Both the position numbers and the translations under genes were made by a program. Of a stretch of DNA of 64,000 bases, positions 44,721 through 55,105 are shown piece by piece. This DNA is from Dendrobium chrysotoxum (taxonomy: Eukaryota > Streptophyta > Magnoliopsida > Asparagales > Orchidaceae): positions 19,890,932 through 19,954,931 of the forward strand of contig CM034313.1 in assembly GCA_019925795.1 (NCBI GenBank). Direction: 5' to 3'. Under the pieces are notes generated by a model. The model was not told the DNA's origin, did no database searches, and saw only the letters and a program-made list of their open reading frames with translations. The first letter of the stretch is position 1. Every line of letters begins with the position of its first letter.

Positions 44721-45189
44721 ATTTCTCTTTTATCTTCTCCTCCTCCTTCTCCTCTCTCCTTCTCTAGCAAGGCAAGGTGGAATGTATTTGTGCCAAATGG
44801 TTTTTGATATTTTAATATAATATTTCCACTATCTTGACCTTATGCTGAGATACTCATTTTCCTAATGTGATAGTGCTCCCAGAGAATTTTTTAGATTCTT
44901 CTAGAATATGCTCACTTGAGATCTGATGCCACAATGATGCTTACCCCGTGCTACGGTCCATTCCAAGAACCAATTTTTTTCCTAAACATTTAAGAGCTCA
45001 ATGTCACGACATTGTTATTCCTGGTGCCATGGTACCCACAGAACAAATTTACCAACTTCTACTTTACTTCCCCAGCCTAATTCCTTAGTTACCTATGACC
45101 CCATTAAATATTTTAAGATTAAAATTTTAAATTAAATCAAATGCAAATGATCATTGGGCTTAATCAATCTATTTACCCGAGTTTTAGGA
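43331..45189. other. AT-rich DNA with a CT microsatellite, no gene
   Basis: No coding signal. A CT tract lies at 44692-44718 (about 13 units). At 44930-45040 there are gtgctacggt and ggtgccatggtacc words that recall the probable Gypsy LTR at 12930-13340, so part of this may be an LTR of the same lineage, but I could not set its ends. Confidence 0.4.
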
Positions 45190-46455
45190 CAACAAATTTT
45201 ACAACTAAAGGCATAAGGTTTTACTCCTTTCAAACCTTGCAACCTATGCTTATTGTTTGTAATAGAATTGATAAATTAATCAATAAGTTCTTCTAGTGTG
45301 GCTCTAATGTGAACTCTAAAGTTATTTGGTCCTCTTGGACCAATTGTTGTGGGGTTCTTAATGAAGGGGAATTGGGTTGTAAAAACATGATTGATTTATC
45401 TTATGCATTTTCCTTTAAATTGTAGTTTTATTTTTGTTCTAGACTCTCACTATGGTCTAACTTTATGATCGATAAGTATTGTGTTGGTAAGTAACCTTCT
45501 ACGTGTTGTTATAAATATGGTGACTCCATAGTATGGAAAAGACATTACAACATTAAGTGGAGTGCTGAACCTCATGTTAAATGGGGGCTTGGTAGAGCGA
45601 ACATCTTCTTTAGGCAAGATCAGTGGCTTGGAGGTAATTCCATTGATTCCATTATCAATTCTTTCTCCACTATCACTTCAAAAGTAGACTCTTTTATCAC
45701 TGATAACACTTCGGACTATGTTAAACTGGCAGAGACTTATCCTGGAGATGTTATTTTAAAAATTCTCAACCTAGCAATTAATATTGAGTCTGATGATTTA
45801 TTATTATTTGATTTATCTCATAATGACATATTTAGTTTAATGGATTATTGGCATATATTTAGGGGAAAAAATGTGTAAAGAAGGTTTTCTCTATGATTTG
45901 GCATAAAAGTATCCTTAAGACCATTTCTATTTTTATGTGGAGAATCATGCACAACTATATCCTTGCTGACGATAATTTGAGGAAAAACGGCATTATTATT
46001 AATTCTAAGTGCCAATGCTTCTTTCATATGGAAAACATGCATCATGTGTTTATCTCTGGTCTGATTACTATTAAAATTTGGTATTATTTTGATTACATTT
46101 TAAATTTTAATCTTTATAATGCTAATATGTCTATCAACACTTTGCTTGATTCTTGGTTCATCAATTTTAAAGGGCACATCAGAAATGTTATTCCTTCTTT
46201 GATGTTGTGGTACTTGTGGATTGCTAGAAATAACTCTATATTCAGTAATATTTGCATGGACGCCTATCATATTATTCAAAATATTAAGGATAAAGTTTTT
46301 AAACATTTTGCAGCTATTCTTGTTACCTCCAAAAGTAAAGATTGTTGTATTCTTACAATCGTTAATTAATGATTTAAATTTATTATGGGAAAAGGGAATA
46401 TATACATATCTCCACCAAATAAAACATCATAATGAGGGCAGCATTACTTTGAACA
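45190..46455 (+). pseudogene. LINE ORF2 C-terminus with zf-RVT domain, decayed
   Basis: Plus-strand L1-type post-RT region: CNRIDKLINKFF, SNVNSKVIWSSW, GCKNMIDLSYAFSFKL, NIKWSAEPHVKWGLG, NIFFRQDQWLGGNSID. The RT-associated zinc-binding domain follows (IWHKSILKTISIFMWRIMHN, ADDNLRKNGIIINSKCQCF, HMENMHHVF, SLMLWYLWIARNNSIF). The domain is nearly continuous in 45893-46369; upstream there are stops at about 45425 and 45877. RT itself is missing, so the fragment is 5'-truncated. It stops abruptly at about 46455, where CACTA transposase sequence begins. Confidence 0.82.
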
Positions 46456-46457
46456 AT

Positions 46458-47108
46458 TAGTGACTTTCTTTCATACGGTATGCTCTCAGGTTGGAACTCT
46501 TCTAGCAAATTAGCTTATCCTTATTGTATAGAATATACAAAGTCATTCACTTTGAAGCATGGAGACAAGAACACTTGGTTCGACTGTCACCATATATTTT
46601 TACCTACAGGTTAACCTTTCAGGCAAAATAAGGATGCCTTTACTTAAAATAAAATGGTGATGCCACAGCCTCATCCTATTTTAACTAGTAAAGAAATATT
46701 TGAAAGAGTAAGGTTCATACCCACAATAGTGGATTCTCCAATATTAGGTGATTACAAATTGCCAGGGTATGGTGACTACCACAATTAGATCAAGAAAAGT
46801 AATTTTTGGTCATTGCCATATTGGAGGACAAACCTAATCAGACATAACTTAGAAGTGATGCATATAGAGAAATATATTTTTGATAACATATTCAATATAG
46901 TCATGAACATCAAAGATAAATCCAAGGATAATATAAAAGAAAAGATGGACTTAAAATAGATTTATAAGAGAAAAGTTTTAGAGTTGAAGGATGGCGGAAA
47001 TGGAAAACTTTTCAAGCCAAAAGCTCCTTATGTTGACTTTAGAGCAGAGATGAGCAGTTTGTGAATGGGTGAAGACTCTACGGGTATCTGATAGATATTA
47101 TTCCAATC
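46458..47108 (+). pseudogene. CACTA TNP2 transposase, middle part
   Basis: TNP2-type transposase binds element ends and cuts. The segment reads LSYGMLSGWNSSSKLAYPYC, FTLKHGDKNTWFDCHHIFLP, PFRQNKDAF, LTSKEIFERVRF, LPGYGDYHN, FWSLPYWRTNLIRHNLEVMH, then IEKYIFDNIFNIVMNIKDKS and DNIKEKMDLK. These match in order the Transposase_21 region. There are internal stops (about 46614, 46788 and 46957). It stops at the TAA target duplication of the nested element and continues at 50316. Confidence 0.85.
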
Positions 47109-47111
47109 TAA

Positions 47112-50100
47112 TAATACAGGAAATTTACTATTTATCGGTGGTCATTTGATCATCAAAATTACTGGCGGTTAAACTGGCGATTTGATCGTCACTATTAACT
47201 GGCAATTTAACCACCGATATTTAATACTAAACCACCAGAATTTTGGCAGTCAACTGACTGCCGGATATACCGCCAGTTTGTTCTTTAGGCATCAACTTTT
47301 ATTGATGGCTTAGATGCTGGTTTTTAGTGATTTTTTCGGTGATATAAACCGGCAGAAAATTGTCAGAAATGGCCCTAAAATTGGTCGCCCTAGCCCTTCC
47401 TCCTCATTTCTTTGCATTATTCATTTTTGTCCAAATGCTCGTGGCCTCGCCCTTGCTCTCGCCAAAGTGCTTTCATAGGACTCCGACTGTCGAACGCCAC
47501 CTGCTCCTCGCCCCCGAAGCCCTCACTCTGGCTGTCAAACTCCCCCAAAGCTGATTTCCTCCATGCATCTCCTTATTTTTTTTGCTCTAGTTATGGATGT
47601 TCTTAGTCAAAATTTGTAAGAGGATATACCTTATCTTGATTAATTTTTTATTTTTACTGTTAATATTCTGCTTGTTGATAAGTCTAGAGAGGGAGTTAAA
47701 GGTAAACTTGAATTATAAAGATTAACCTTCGAATTTAAAGGTTAATTTTGAGAAAGCCTTAAGCCCATATCATTTTGCTTTAGTCATGGATGTTATCAGT
47801 AGACATTCGGAAGAGGTTATACCCTGATTTTTTTTCTTATGATATTTCTACTTATGCAAATCTTCATAATTATTACAACTTAAGTTTTATATGTTACAAT
47901 GATTTATTAATTACTTCTTTTACTGTAGATGGCTTTAGGTGACGATCCTCCTCGTAGATCCTTCACTTTAAAGTTTTCTCGTAAGAAATATTTGAGTGCT
48001 GGACCAAGTAGGTCTAGATAGGGTGATGAAGGTAAAGGGAAGAGATCAGCCATACCTCAGAGTCAGCAATAGTTGCCCACTAAGTAAGGTCATAGATAGT
48101 TAGATCCCGTAGTGGTTGGAGTACCACTCATTCCTGGGTACTTCCCTCCTCCTACGTCTATGAGTACTTAATTTCCCTCTCCAGATAAAATACATTCAAC
48201 TCCATTCTATCCATATTACCCCCCATCATCATCACAAATAGCTCCATCCACCTACCCTTACCCTCCTTACCACTACCCCTATTATTACCCACATCCTATG
48301 CAGCCAGAATAGAGTGGACCATCAACACAAGCAGAGGTTAGTGCTGGGAAGCCTACAACAGTAATAGATAAGCATGTATGCATCAAGCCTGAGGGTGATA
48401 CGTAAGTTAAATTTATTTTGTAAAGTTATTATAATTTGATCTATTATATGTTATTGACAAAAATTTAACCAATAGCTTTAATCGCTCAAAGTAGCCTACC
48501 CATAAGATTCAGGACATCATACAGAGCAAATATGATGCTCCTTACTTTTCATGGAAGAGGATCCCAAAGGAAGTTAGGGATATATGGTTTAAACAATTTT
48601 AGGTATATTTATTTGGCAATACTTAAAATGTTTTATTTTATTTGTATTAATATTATTTATTATGGTTACATTTTACAAAAAAAATTTTGGTGGTTGCCTG
48701 AGCATGGCATGAGGATTAGAACAAATTATGAAAGGAGAGGATCGACTCATCTTAGGGAAATGTCCACAGACATTAGAAAGTCTGGGCAGCATCCATTATG
48801 GATTGGTGAGAAAGTATGGGCTGATTTGAGCAGAGCTTGGGTGAGCCCTGAGTTCACTAATTTGAGAGAGCAGAATAAGTAGAATAAAGCATCTAACTAT
48901 GGGGGTTTAGGAAGCTCTCTTTATACTGGTGGATCAGCGCCTCATACTGAACATAGATGATGACTGGTAAAAGATTATTTCACTTAGTTTAATTAATATA
49001 TGTATATTATTTTAACTATATTTTTTATTTACAGAAAGAGTTTTTTGGGCGGGAGCTGACACCACTGGAGCTGCATACGAGGACTCACCAACATCAAGCA
49101 GATCATTAGTAGGTTGATGAGAAGGTGAGAAAAGCTCATGTGAGTATAATTTTTGAGTAATAATACAAAATAAATAAAAAATTTATTTTATGGATTTATT
49201 TTGGCAGGATGATTTTATACGACTTCAGGAAAGTCATCAGTCTACTGGTGAGGGATTATCTTTAGGATCGACCCAGTATTCTGAATATCACACATGGTCA
49301 GATGTTGTTGGAGCAAGGTAGATGCAGAGGGTTTATGGCTTAGGTTCATAGGGGTATATTTATGATGGTAGTACATCTACTTCAACATTTTATGATGTTA
49401 GTGGAGCTGAAGAAACTATTAGCAAGAGGGTTGCTGCCCTAACAAGAGAGATATAAGCGATGAGGAAGATTCAAAATGACATACATGCAGAGCTATGATC
49501 ATATAGAGCTAAATATAAAAAGAAAAAAGAGCAAGAGCCTACACTTGCATCACATGACAATGAGGACACAGAGGATGATTAGTGTTGTTATTTGTTATTA
49601 ATTGTTTGGAAAATTGTTTGGTGTATTTGGAACATCTGATTGTGGATTTCATATATTATGTTGATTATGGAATATATGCATTATTATTTATTTAAAGAGC
49701 TATTTCTAGTTATTGTGGATTGGGTAAATTTATCTGTTGATTATGTATGGTTATTTCATATGAACATATCTGTTGATTTTGGAAATAAAAAGTTTTTTTA
49801 TATAAGTTTTTTACCTATATGTAATTATGAAAATTGGTGTAAATAAGGGGGGGCGGGGGTGGCTGTAACATTTTTTTTTTCGAATATAACAGGTTTTTAG
49901 TGGCTAACCAACGGTTTGGCTGCCAGAAACTTTGATACTGAATGGCTCTTAGAAGACGCCAGTTTTTTTAATTTTGCCGTCGGTTATCGATAATAATCGA
50001 CGACTAATAGGCGGTTTTGCCACCTGACATTCCGGTTATATTTATCATCGGTAATACACTGGTGGTTCCCAAAAGTTAAACCACTAGAAATTACTAGTAA

Positions 50101-50312
50101 TTTACCTGTAATTTTGGATTCATTAATTTCTGACTATTTCAGCCGCCAGAAAATTGTCAGAAAATATAACCGCTGGAAAATAGCCATCGGCATTCGTTTC
50201 TTACATGATTTATTCCAGCGATTTATTTACCATCAGAAAATTTTCAAACTGCCAAAACATCTATAAAAACTATTGGAAATTACCACCGGCAATTGGCGAT
50301 ATTCTTGTAGTA
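47112..50312 (+). mobile_element. Nested CACTA element with 3-bp target duplication
   Basis: The left terminus taatacaggaaatttact and the reversed right terminus tactacaagaatatcgcc align over about 30 bp through a shared cggtggt, as decayed CACTA terminal inverted repeats. TAA is duplicated at 47109-47111 and 50313-50315. Removing the element brings together TNP2 segments that are consecutive in relatives, which confirms the insertion. Subterminal regions (47130-47350, 49900-50300) are dense in ccgccag/cggtggt-type words. It carries one Transposase_24-like gene and no TNP2. Confidence 0.88.
47929..49580 (+). pseudogene. Transposase_24-like gene of the nested CACTA, decayed
   Basis: It starts at ATG 47929 after a tgtag splice-acceptor-like word. 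Exons in order: MALGDDPPRRSFTLKFSRKK; a Pro/Tyr-rich stretch YPYPPYHYPYYYPHP; then after an intron, IIQSKYDAPYFSWKRIPKEV; after another, FWWLPEHGMRIRTNYERRGS, MSTDIRKSGQHPLWIGEKVW and LSRAWVSPEFTNLREQNK; then ELFGREL and ISKRVAALTREI. The W, R and IG-x-VW blocks fit Pfam Transposase_24, the accessory protein of En/Spm-type plant elements. Introns lie at about 48401-48473, 48602-48680, 48962-49035 and 49139-49207. Stop codons within exons (48019, 48070, 49456 and others) make it a pseudogene. Confidence 0.75.
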
Positions 50313-50315
50313 TAA

Positions 50316-51675
50316 GTAGGTATGTTGACATAAGTTCTAGGAGATTATTTTGATTGAAAAGTCATGACTGTTATATTCTAATGCAATATCTAGTACCAAC
50401 TACCTTTAGTTTTCTACCAAATAAAATTTTAAAGCCCTTGATCGAGCTAAGTATCTTCTTTAAGGATTTATGCTCTTCAAAACTAAATGAAGAGCACTTG
50501 ATTCTTATGGAAAAGCATATCCTTTTCATTCTGTGTAAACTGTAGAAGATATTTTGTCCAATATTTTTTGACTCTATGGAGCATCTACTCATACATTTAC
50601 TATATGAGGCTATAATAGGTGGACCTACTTAGTATCGATGGATGTATCTTTTTGAGAGGTATTAAAATAAACTTAAGAAGACTGCTAAGAATAAAGTATA
50701 TTCTAAGGACTCAATTTATGAAGCATATTTAATATATGAGATAACCCAATTTTGCTCGTACTACTTTGAGACAACATCACAATCAAGTAGGAGTACTTCA
50801 CCTAATAATATGGGTCATACAAATTCAAGTAGATTCTCAAATTGATCTATATTCAACAAAAGTGGCAAACTCGTAGGCGCTAACACTGTACACTATTTAA
50901 TTGATAATGAGATGAGAGCTGCCATATTGTATATTTTGCTAACTGTGATGAAGTTGAGCCATATCTCGAGTAAGTATGACTTAGCTTATTCATACATTTA
51001 TTACTCATAAATCCTAAACTATAAATTTTATAGGATTTTAATTAACAGTTTGAGTACATCAGTTCCAGTAGAAGTCCAAAAGATATTAGAAACAAAATTC
51101 CCTAATTGGTTCAAAAATACAATATATATTTAGACTATTATTTTCTACTAATTTATCTTAATTAGTTAACATTATTTTTAATAAATATGCTAATAATATA
51201 CTGGATCTACCAATTAGGTGCACACTCAAGGTAATGAATTGTAGTATCATGGGTTATTGGATCTAGCTTGGGGACCAAATAAATTAGTGAAATGTTGTCC
51301 ATTTTTTTGGTTAATTGCTACAAATTTCAAACCAAATCTTGGTGTGAAGTTAGGATAATAGATAATTCTGGTGTTTATATAAGAGGGAATACCCATACAG
51401 GTGATTATTTTGAGTACTACAGGGTATTACAAGAAATATTATAGTTTAAATATCCCGGTTATAGGAATAATGTGTATCTATTTAATTATGACTAGTTTGA
51501 TCCAGTACAAAATAGAGGTACAAGATTACATCCACTTTACGGCATAACAGAAGTAAGGTGGGGTAGGAGATATATAAATTTTGGCCCATTCATCATTGCT
51601 AGTTAGGCAAGCCAAGTCAATTTTGTTATCAGAGTAGATTATAAGGCAAACAGGATTAACTCATAGTTATGAAGA
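50316..51675 (+). pseudogene. CACTA TNP2 transposase, C-terminal part (DUF4218, DUF4216)
   Basis: Continuation of TNP2 after the nested element: KSHDCYILMQYLVP, LIELSIFFKDLCSSKL, EHLILMEKHILFILCKL, FFDSMEHLLIHL, YEAIIGGPT, YRWMYLFERY, NKVYSKDSIYEAYLIYE (DUF4218-like). After 51220 comes the DUF4216-like part: GLDLAWGPNKLVKCCPFFWL-type sequence, then FKYPGYRNNVYLFNYD and INFGPFIIAS. It is broken by stops at about 50544, 50629, 50842, 51480 and 51605. Confidence 0.82.
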
Positions 51676-52092
51676 CTAAGCTAAAGGGAGTAATTGAGAA
51701 AACCACATCAATACCACCAGCACATCAAGAAGAGTTTATGTCAAAATTAAAAGATCTTGCTAATGATGTGGATAATCAAATTACAACTAATGAGAGTAAG
51801 TTAAAGTTAGAAGAAGTAGATTAAAACATAGAGGAAAGTCATGAGAAATTTGATAGTGGTGCAGTTGTTTCATCATATGAAAGTGAATGTATAAATGATG
51901 AGTAAATATAAGGTAAATGATTTTTAATAATAAATTATTAATAAATAATTTATATTAATAATATAATTTATTTAAACAGCATGGTAATAGTTAGTTTATT
52001 TATTTTATTATTACCCTACTTCATTTATTTAATTGCTACACTATTTTACATTAACTTTTTATTATAATTTATGTTTCTAATATTTTTTATAG

Positions 52093-53645
52093 ATGGCTTC
52101 AAGTGATGAGCGTCATAGAGGATTGATTACAAATATTTTTGGTAGGTGCAACATGAAGATGATTGGTGGCCCACTTAGTAGGTCTGTATGTACTGAGGGG
52201 ACCTCTTCATCTTAGCCTGCCACTCAGAGTAAACCTAGCCTGCCTTTACCTACTCCTATAGCCAGTAGCCTACAGTTTTACTCACCAGACATCACTTACA
52301 GTACTCCCTTCTACCCTTACCACCCACCCCTACCTTCTCATAGAGGCCATTCCACTTATTCATAGGTGGAACTTCCACTCAAACTATAGCAGAGCAAATG
52401 ATAGAGGGTCACATGTTGATTACACATAATGGTGACACATATGTACTTATTATATTGTTAACATGCAACTAAAATTGAATAATATTTTTCTCACCTAGCA
52501 TAATTTTTATAGGTTTCACCCATCAAAATAATCAATGCATAAAATATGGGATATAATATGGTGCATGTATATGCTCCTTATATTTCTTGAAAGAAATTAT
52601 CGAAAGAAGTGCAAGATATATCGTTCAGAGAGTTTGAGGTTAGTTATTATATAAATATATTTTATATTATATCTTTTTTATTTAAGCTAACAAAAATATA
52701 TATTCTATGTTATATGCTTTAATATACAGAAAGATCTTTATTGGCTACCCTAACATAATGGTAAAATCAAAAAGAATTTTCATAAGCATGGGTCAACTTG
52801 CATGCGAGACATATTTACAGACATTAGAAAGTTAGGCGAGCGACCACTCTAGATTGGTGAGAGTGTATGGGCTGAGTTGACCAGTGCATATGGTAGCCGA
52901 GATTATACCAGGAGGAGGGACCAGAATAGATAGAACAGAGCTTCTGATGTTAGGGGCATGGGTAGTTCCCTTCATATTAGGGGCTTAGTTCCACATAATG
53001 AGTATGGCCAATATTTGGTATGAAGTTTTAAAAGATTTTAATAATTTACTTAGATGTGAATACTAATGTAAGTATATTATAGAAAGAGGTATTGGATAGA
53101 GAATTGACTGTTGTTCAATTGCATAGTTATGCCCCCGAGCGGCAGGAGGACCAATAATAGATTGATGAGTGAGCAAAGAGAGCCTATATAAGTATATAAA
53201 TTTATTATTTTTGATGTCATGGGTAAATTTCTTAATTTTTTTTAAATTTTATAGGATGAGTATACACTGCTTTGAGAGAGCCAGGTAGGAGCAGGTGATG
53301 GTTCTTCTAGAGGATCATCAGAATATTCTAAATACTATACTTAGTTGCAAGCGGTATGAAGAAAGCATCATGGTAGGGTTTATGGTTTATGCTCGTAAGA
53401 CTACACATACGAGGTGCAGACATCTGGTGGCTCTAGCTTCTCAGTAAGTACCTAGGAGCCATTATATAACACACAGGTAGCTACCCTTCAAGCCAAGCTA
53501 GAGCATGTCAGTAATTCCCAAGATGACTGGCAAGTGTATATGCAGATGCAACAAACTCAGTTGTTGGATGAACTGTAGAAAATAAGGGAGTAGTTCAGTA
53601 GAAAGCATGTAACTTCAGCAGAGGAGCAGACTGATTTTGAGTAAA
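52093..53645 (+). pseudogene. Transposase_24-like gene of the outer CACTA, decayed
   Basis: A diverged relative of the gene at 47929 with the same exon order and intron positions: MASSDERHRGLITNIFGRC and a Pro-rich stretch PFYPYHPPLPSH; an intron before FHPSK; KLSKEVQDISFREFE; an intron; DLYWLP and HGSTCMRDIFTDIRKLGE, then IGESVWAELTSAYGSRDY; ELTVVQLHSYAPERQED; DEYTLL; GRVYGLCS, QVATLQAKLEHVSNSQDDWQ, MQMQQTQLLDEL and SAEEQTDFE. The C-terminal part looks like a coiled coil. Stops in most exons. Confidence 0.75.
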
Positions 53646-54369
53646 TGTTGTGTTCTTATTTCTAGATATGTGTTATTATTTATTTTGGATATTTGTGTAG
53701 TTTTAAATGAATGAACTTTAAATTTCATTTTGATCTGTTTGGTGAATTGACAATTAATTTGGAATGTATGTTTATGTTTATGTTCAATGTTTGGTGATGA
53801 TTATAATGTTTATGTAGATGTTTATGTTGATGTAGAAGTTTAAGTTTGAAAGAATATAGTTTTGGAATGTTTCTTTGCAGGTTGTGTTATAGAAACTATT
53901 TTCTTAATAGAGAAGGCTATCTTTTTTTTTATTCTACACATTTCTGGCGGATAATCCGTCGAAAATAATCACACAACGAAATGGTATCAATTTCATGAGA
54001 AAACTTAACAACGATATTTCCAACAGATTATCCACCAGATGTTTCCATCGATAACTATCCATTGAAACCATCCGACAGATTATCCACTGATATTTACCAT
54101 GGAAAGATTTCACCAAAAATTTTGGCGGATAAAATGTCAGAATTCCATCAGGAAAATGATGTCTTGGTTTTAATTTTTTTGCTGGAATTCCATTGGTAAG
54201 TCCGTCGGAAATAATTTCAATGGATTTTTTTATGGGATAAACTTTCTGACATGCGAATAACCATCAAATAACTTTTTGCTAAAAATTCATGGAAAATTAG
54301 ATTATATCGGAGGAATTACATGGTACGGGCGGATTTTGTCTGGCGGTAATGGGCAATTTTCCTGTAGTG

Positions 54370-55105
54370 GGACTATTGTGCTTCCCATTTTTTATTTCAG
54401 TAATAATTGTTGCAATGTTCTTTAGGACAGGAGTTCCCTATTTTACTTGGTGTCTAGTCATAATTTTCCCTTAGGTTGCTCTACCTCTATTTTGTGTTGG
54501 TCTACTTTTTGCTATATATTTTTGGGTCCTCGACTTCTTACGGGCTATGCATATTATGTTTCTATTTTGCTGGCTTTCAGAAAAATTATTCAGTAACAAT
54601 CTTCCTTTAATGGTTCAATGTGTACATTTATTCTTCGATTGTTATTAATTATCTTGCCCGATAGATAGTATTTATTGTAGGTTTATGAGTTCTTTCAATC
54701 TTTGTACTAACTGGATATTATTGGAGGGATGTGCTAAGAATTCGAAGCTTGATGGTTTTCTTGAGCAGTTTTTTAGGGGAACTAAAGGATATCAATTTTG
54801 GAGATGCTGGATTATTCCTGACATTTATTATTTTAGCAACTGGTACTTTTGCAAGAGTTTTTGTCTATATTTCCCTTTGTTTATCTCCATTTTTTTGGGT
54901 TGGCTCCTGGCCTCCCGTAGATTTTTCATAGGTTTTTATTCTGGTTCTTGTACTTAGCGGAGATCATTGGCTCCTAGGGTTTTATTTTCTTTTTGATGTT
55001 GCTCTTTGGAGCATAGTGAGTAACTGATCTCTTTTTACGGACTTGTAATATGTTTTATATATCAATGCGTAGGCCCCTCTGTGGGAAAAAAAGTAATTCA
55101 ATAAA
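54370..55105 (+). other. Probable LINE 3' UTR beyond the CACTA insertion
   Basis: Text such as gcccctctgtgggaaaaaaa, together with acttgtaatatgttttatat and atcaatgcgtagg just upstream, is typical of plant L1 3' UTR ends. An A-rich tail (aataaataaatataaaaac) follows at 55098-55118. It probably belongs to the LINE whose coding end is at 45190-46455, separated from it by the 7.9-kb outer CACTA insertion. The local frames (for example 54685-54957) have no recognised domain and I do not call them genes. Confidence 0.5.

Larger units (their letters stand above)
46458..54369 (+). mobile_element. Outer CACTA (En/Spm) element, left end missing, interrupted
   Basis: Holds TNP2 transposase sequence split into 46458-47108 and 50316-51675, then a Transposase_24-like gene (52093-53645), then subterminal words of the ggcggataatccgtc type. 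The right terminus ends gggcaattttcctgtagtg at 54369, the inverse of CACTACAGGAAAATTGCCC. The left terminus and the TNP2 N-terminus are missing; the element begins abruptly within TNP2. A second CACTA element (47112-50312) is inserted in the TNP2 gene. Both genes are decayed. Confidence 0.85.

Noticed and set aside
44930..45040. Second Gypsy LTR of the 12808 family
   Set aside because: Only short shared words were seen; no boundaries or consistent alignment, so it is not annotated as an LTR.
54685..54957. Hydrophobic 90-codon frame resembling a membrane protein
   Set aside because: Its Phe/Trp/Leu/Cys richness comes from T-rich DNA, and an overlapping frame looks equally hydrophobic. The context is a LINE 3' UTR.
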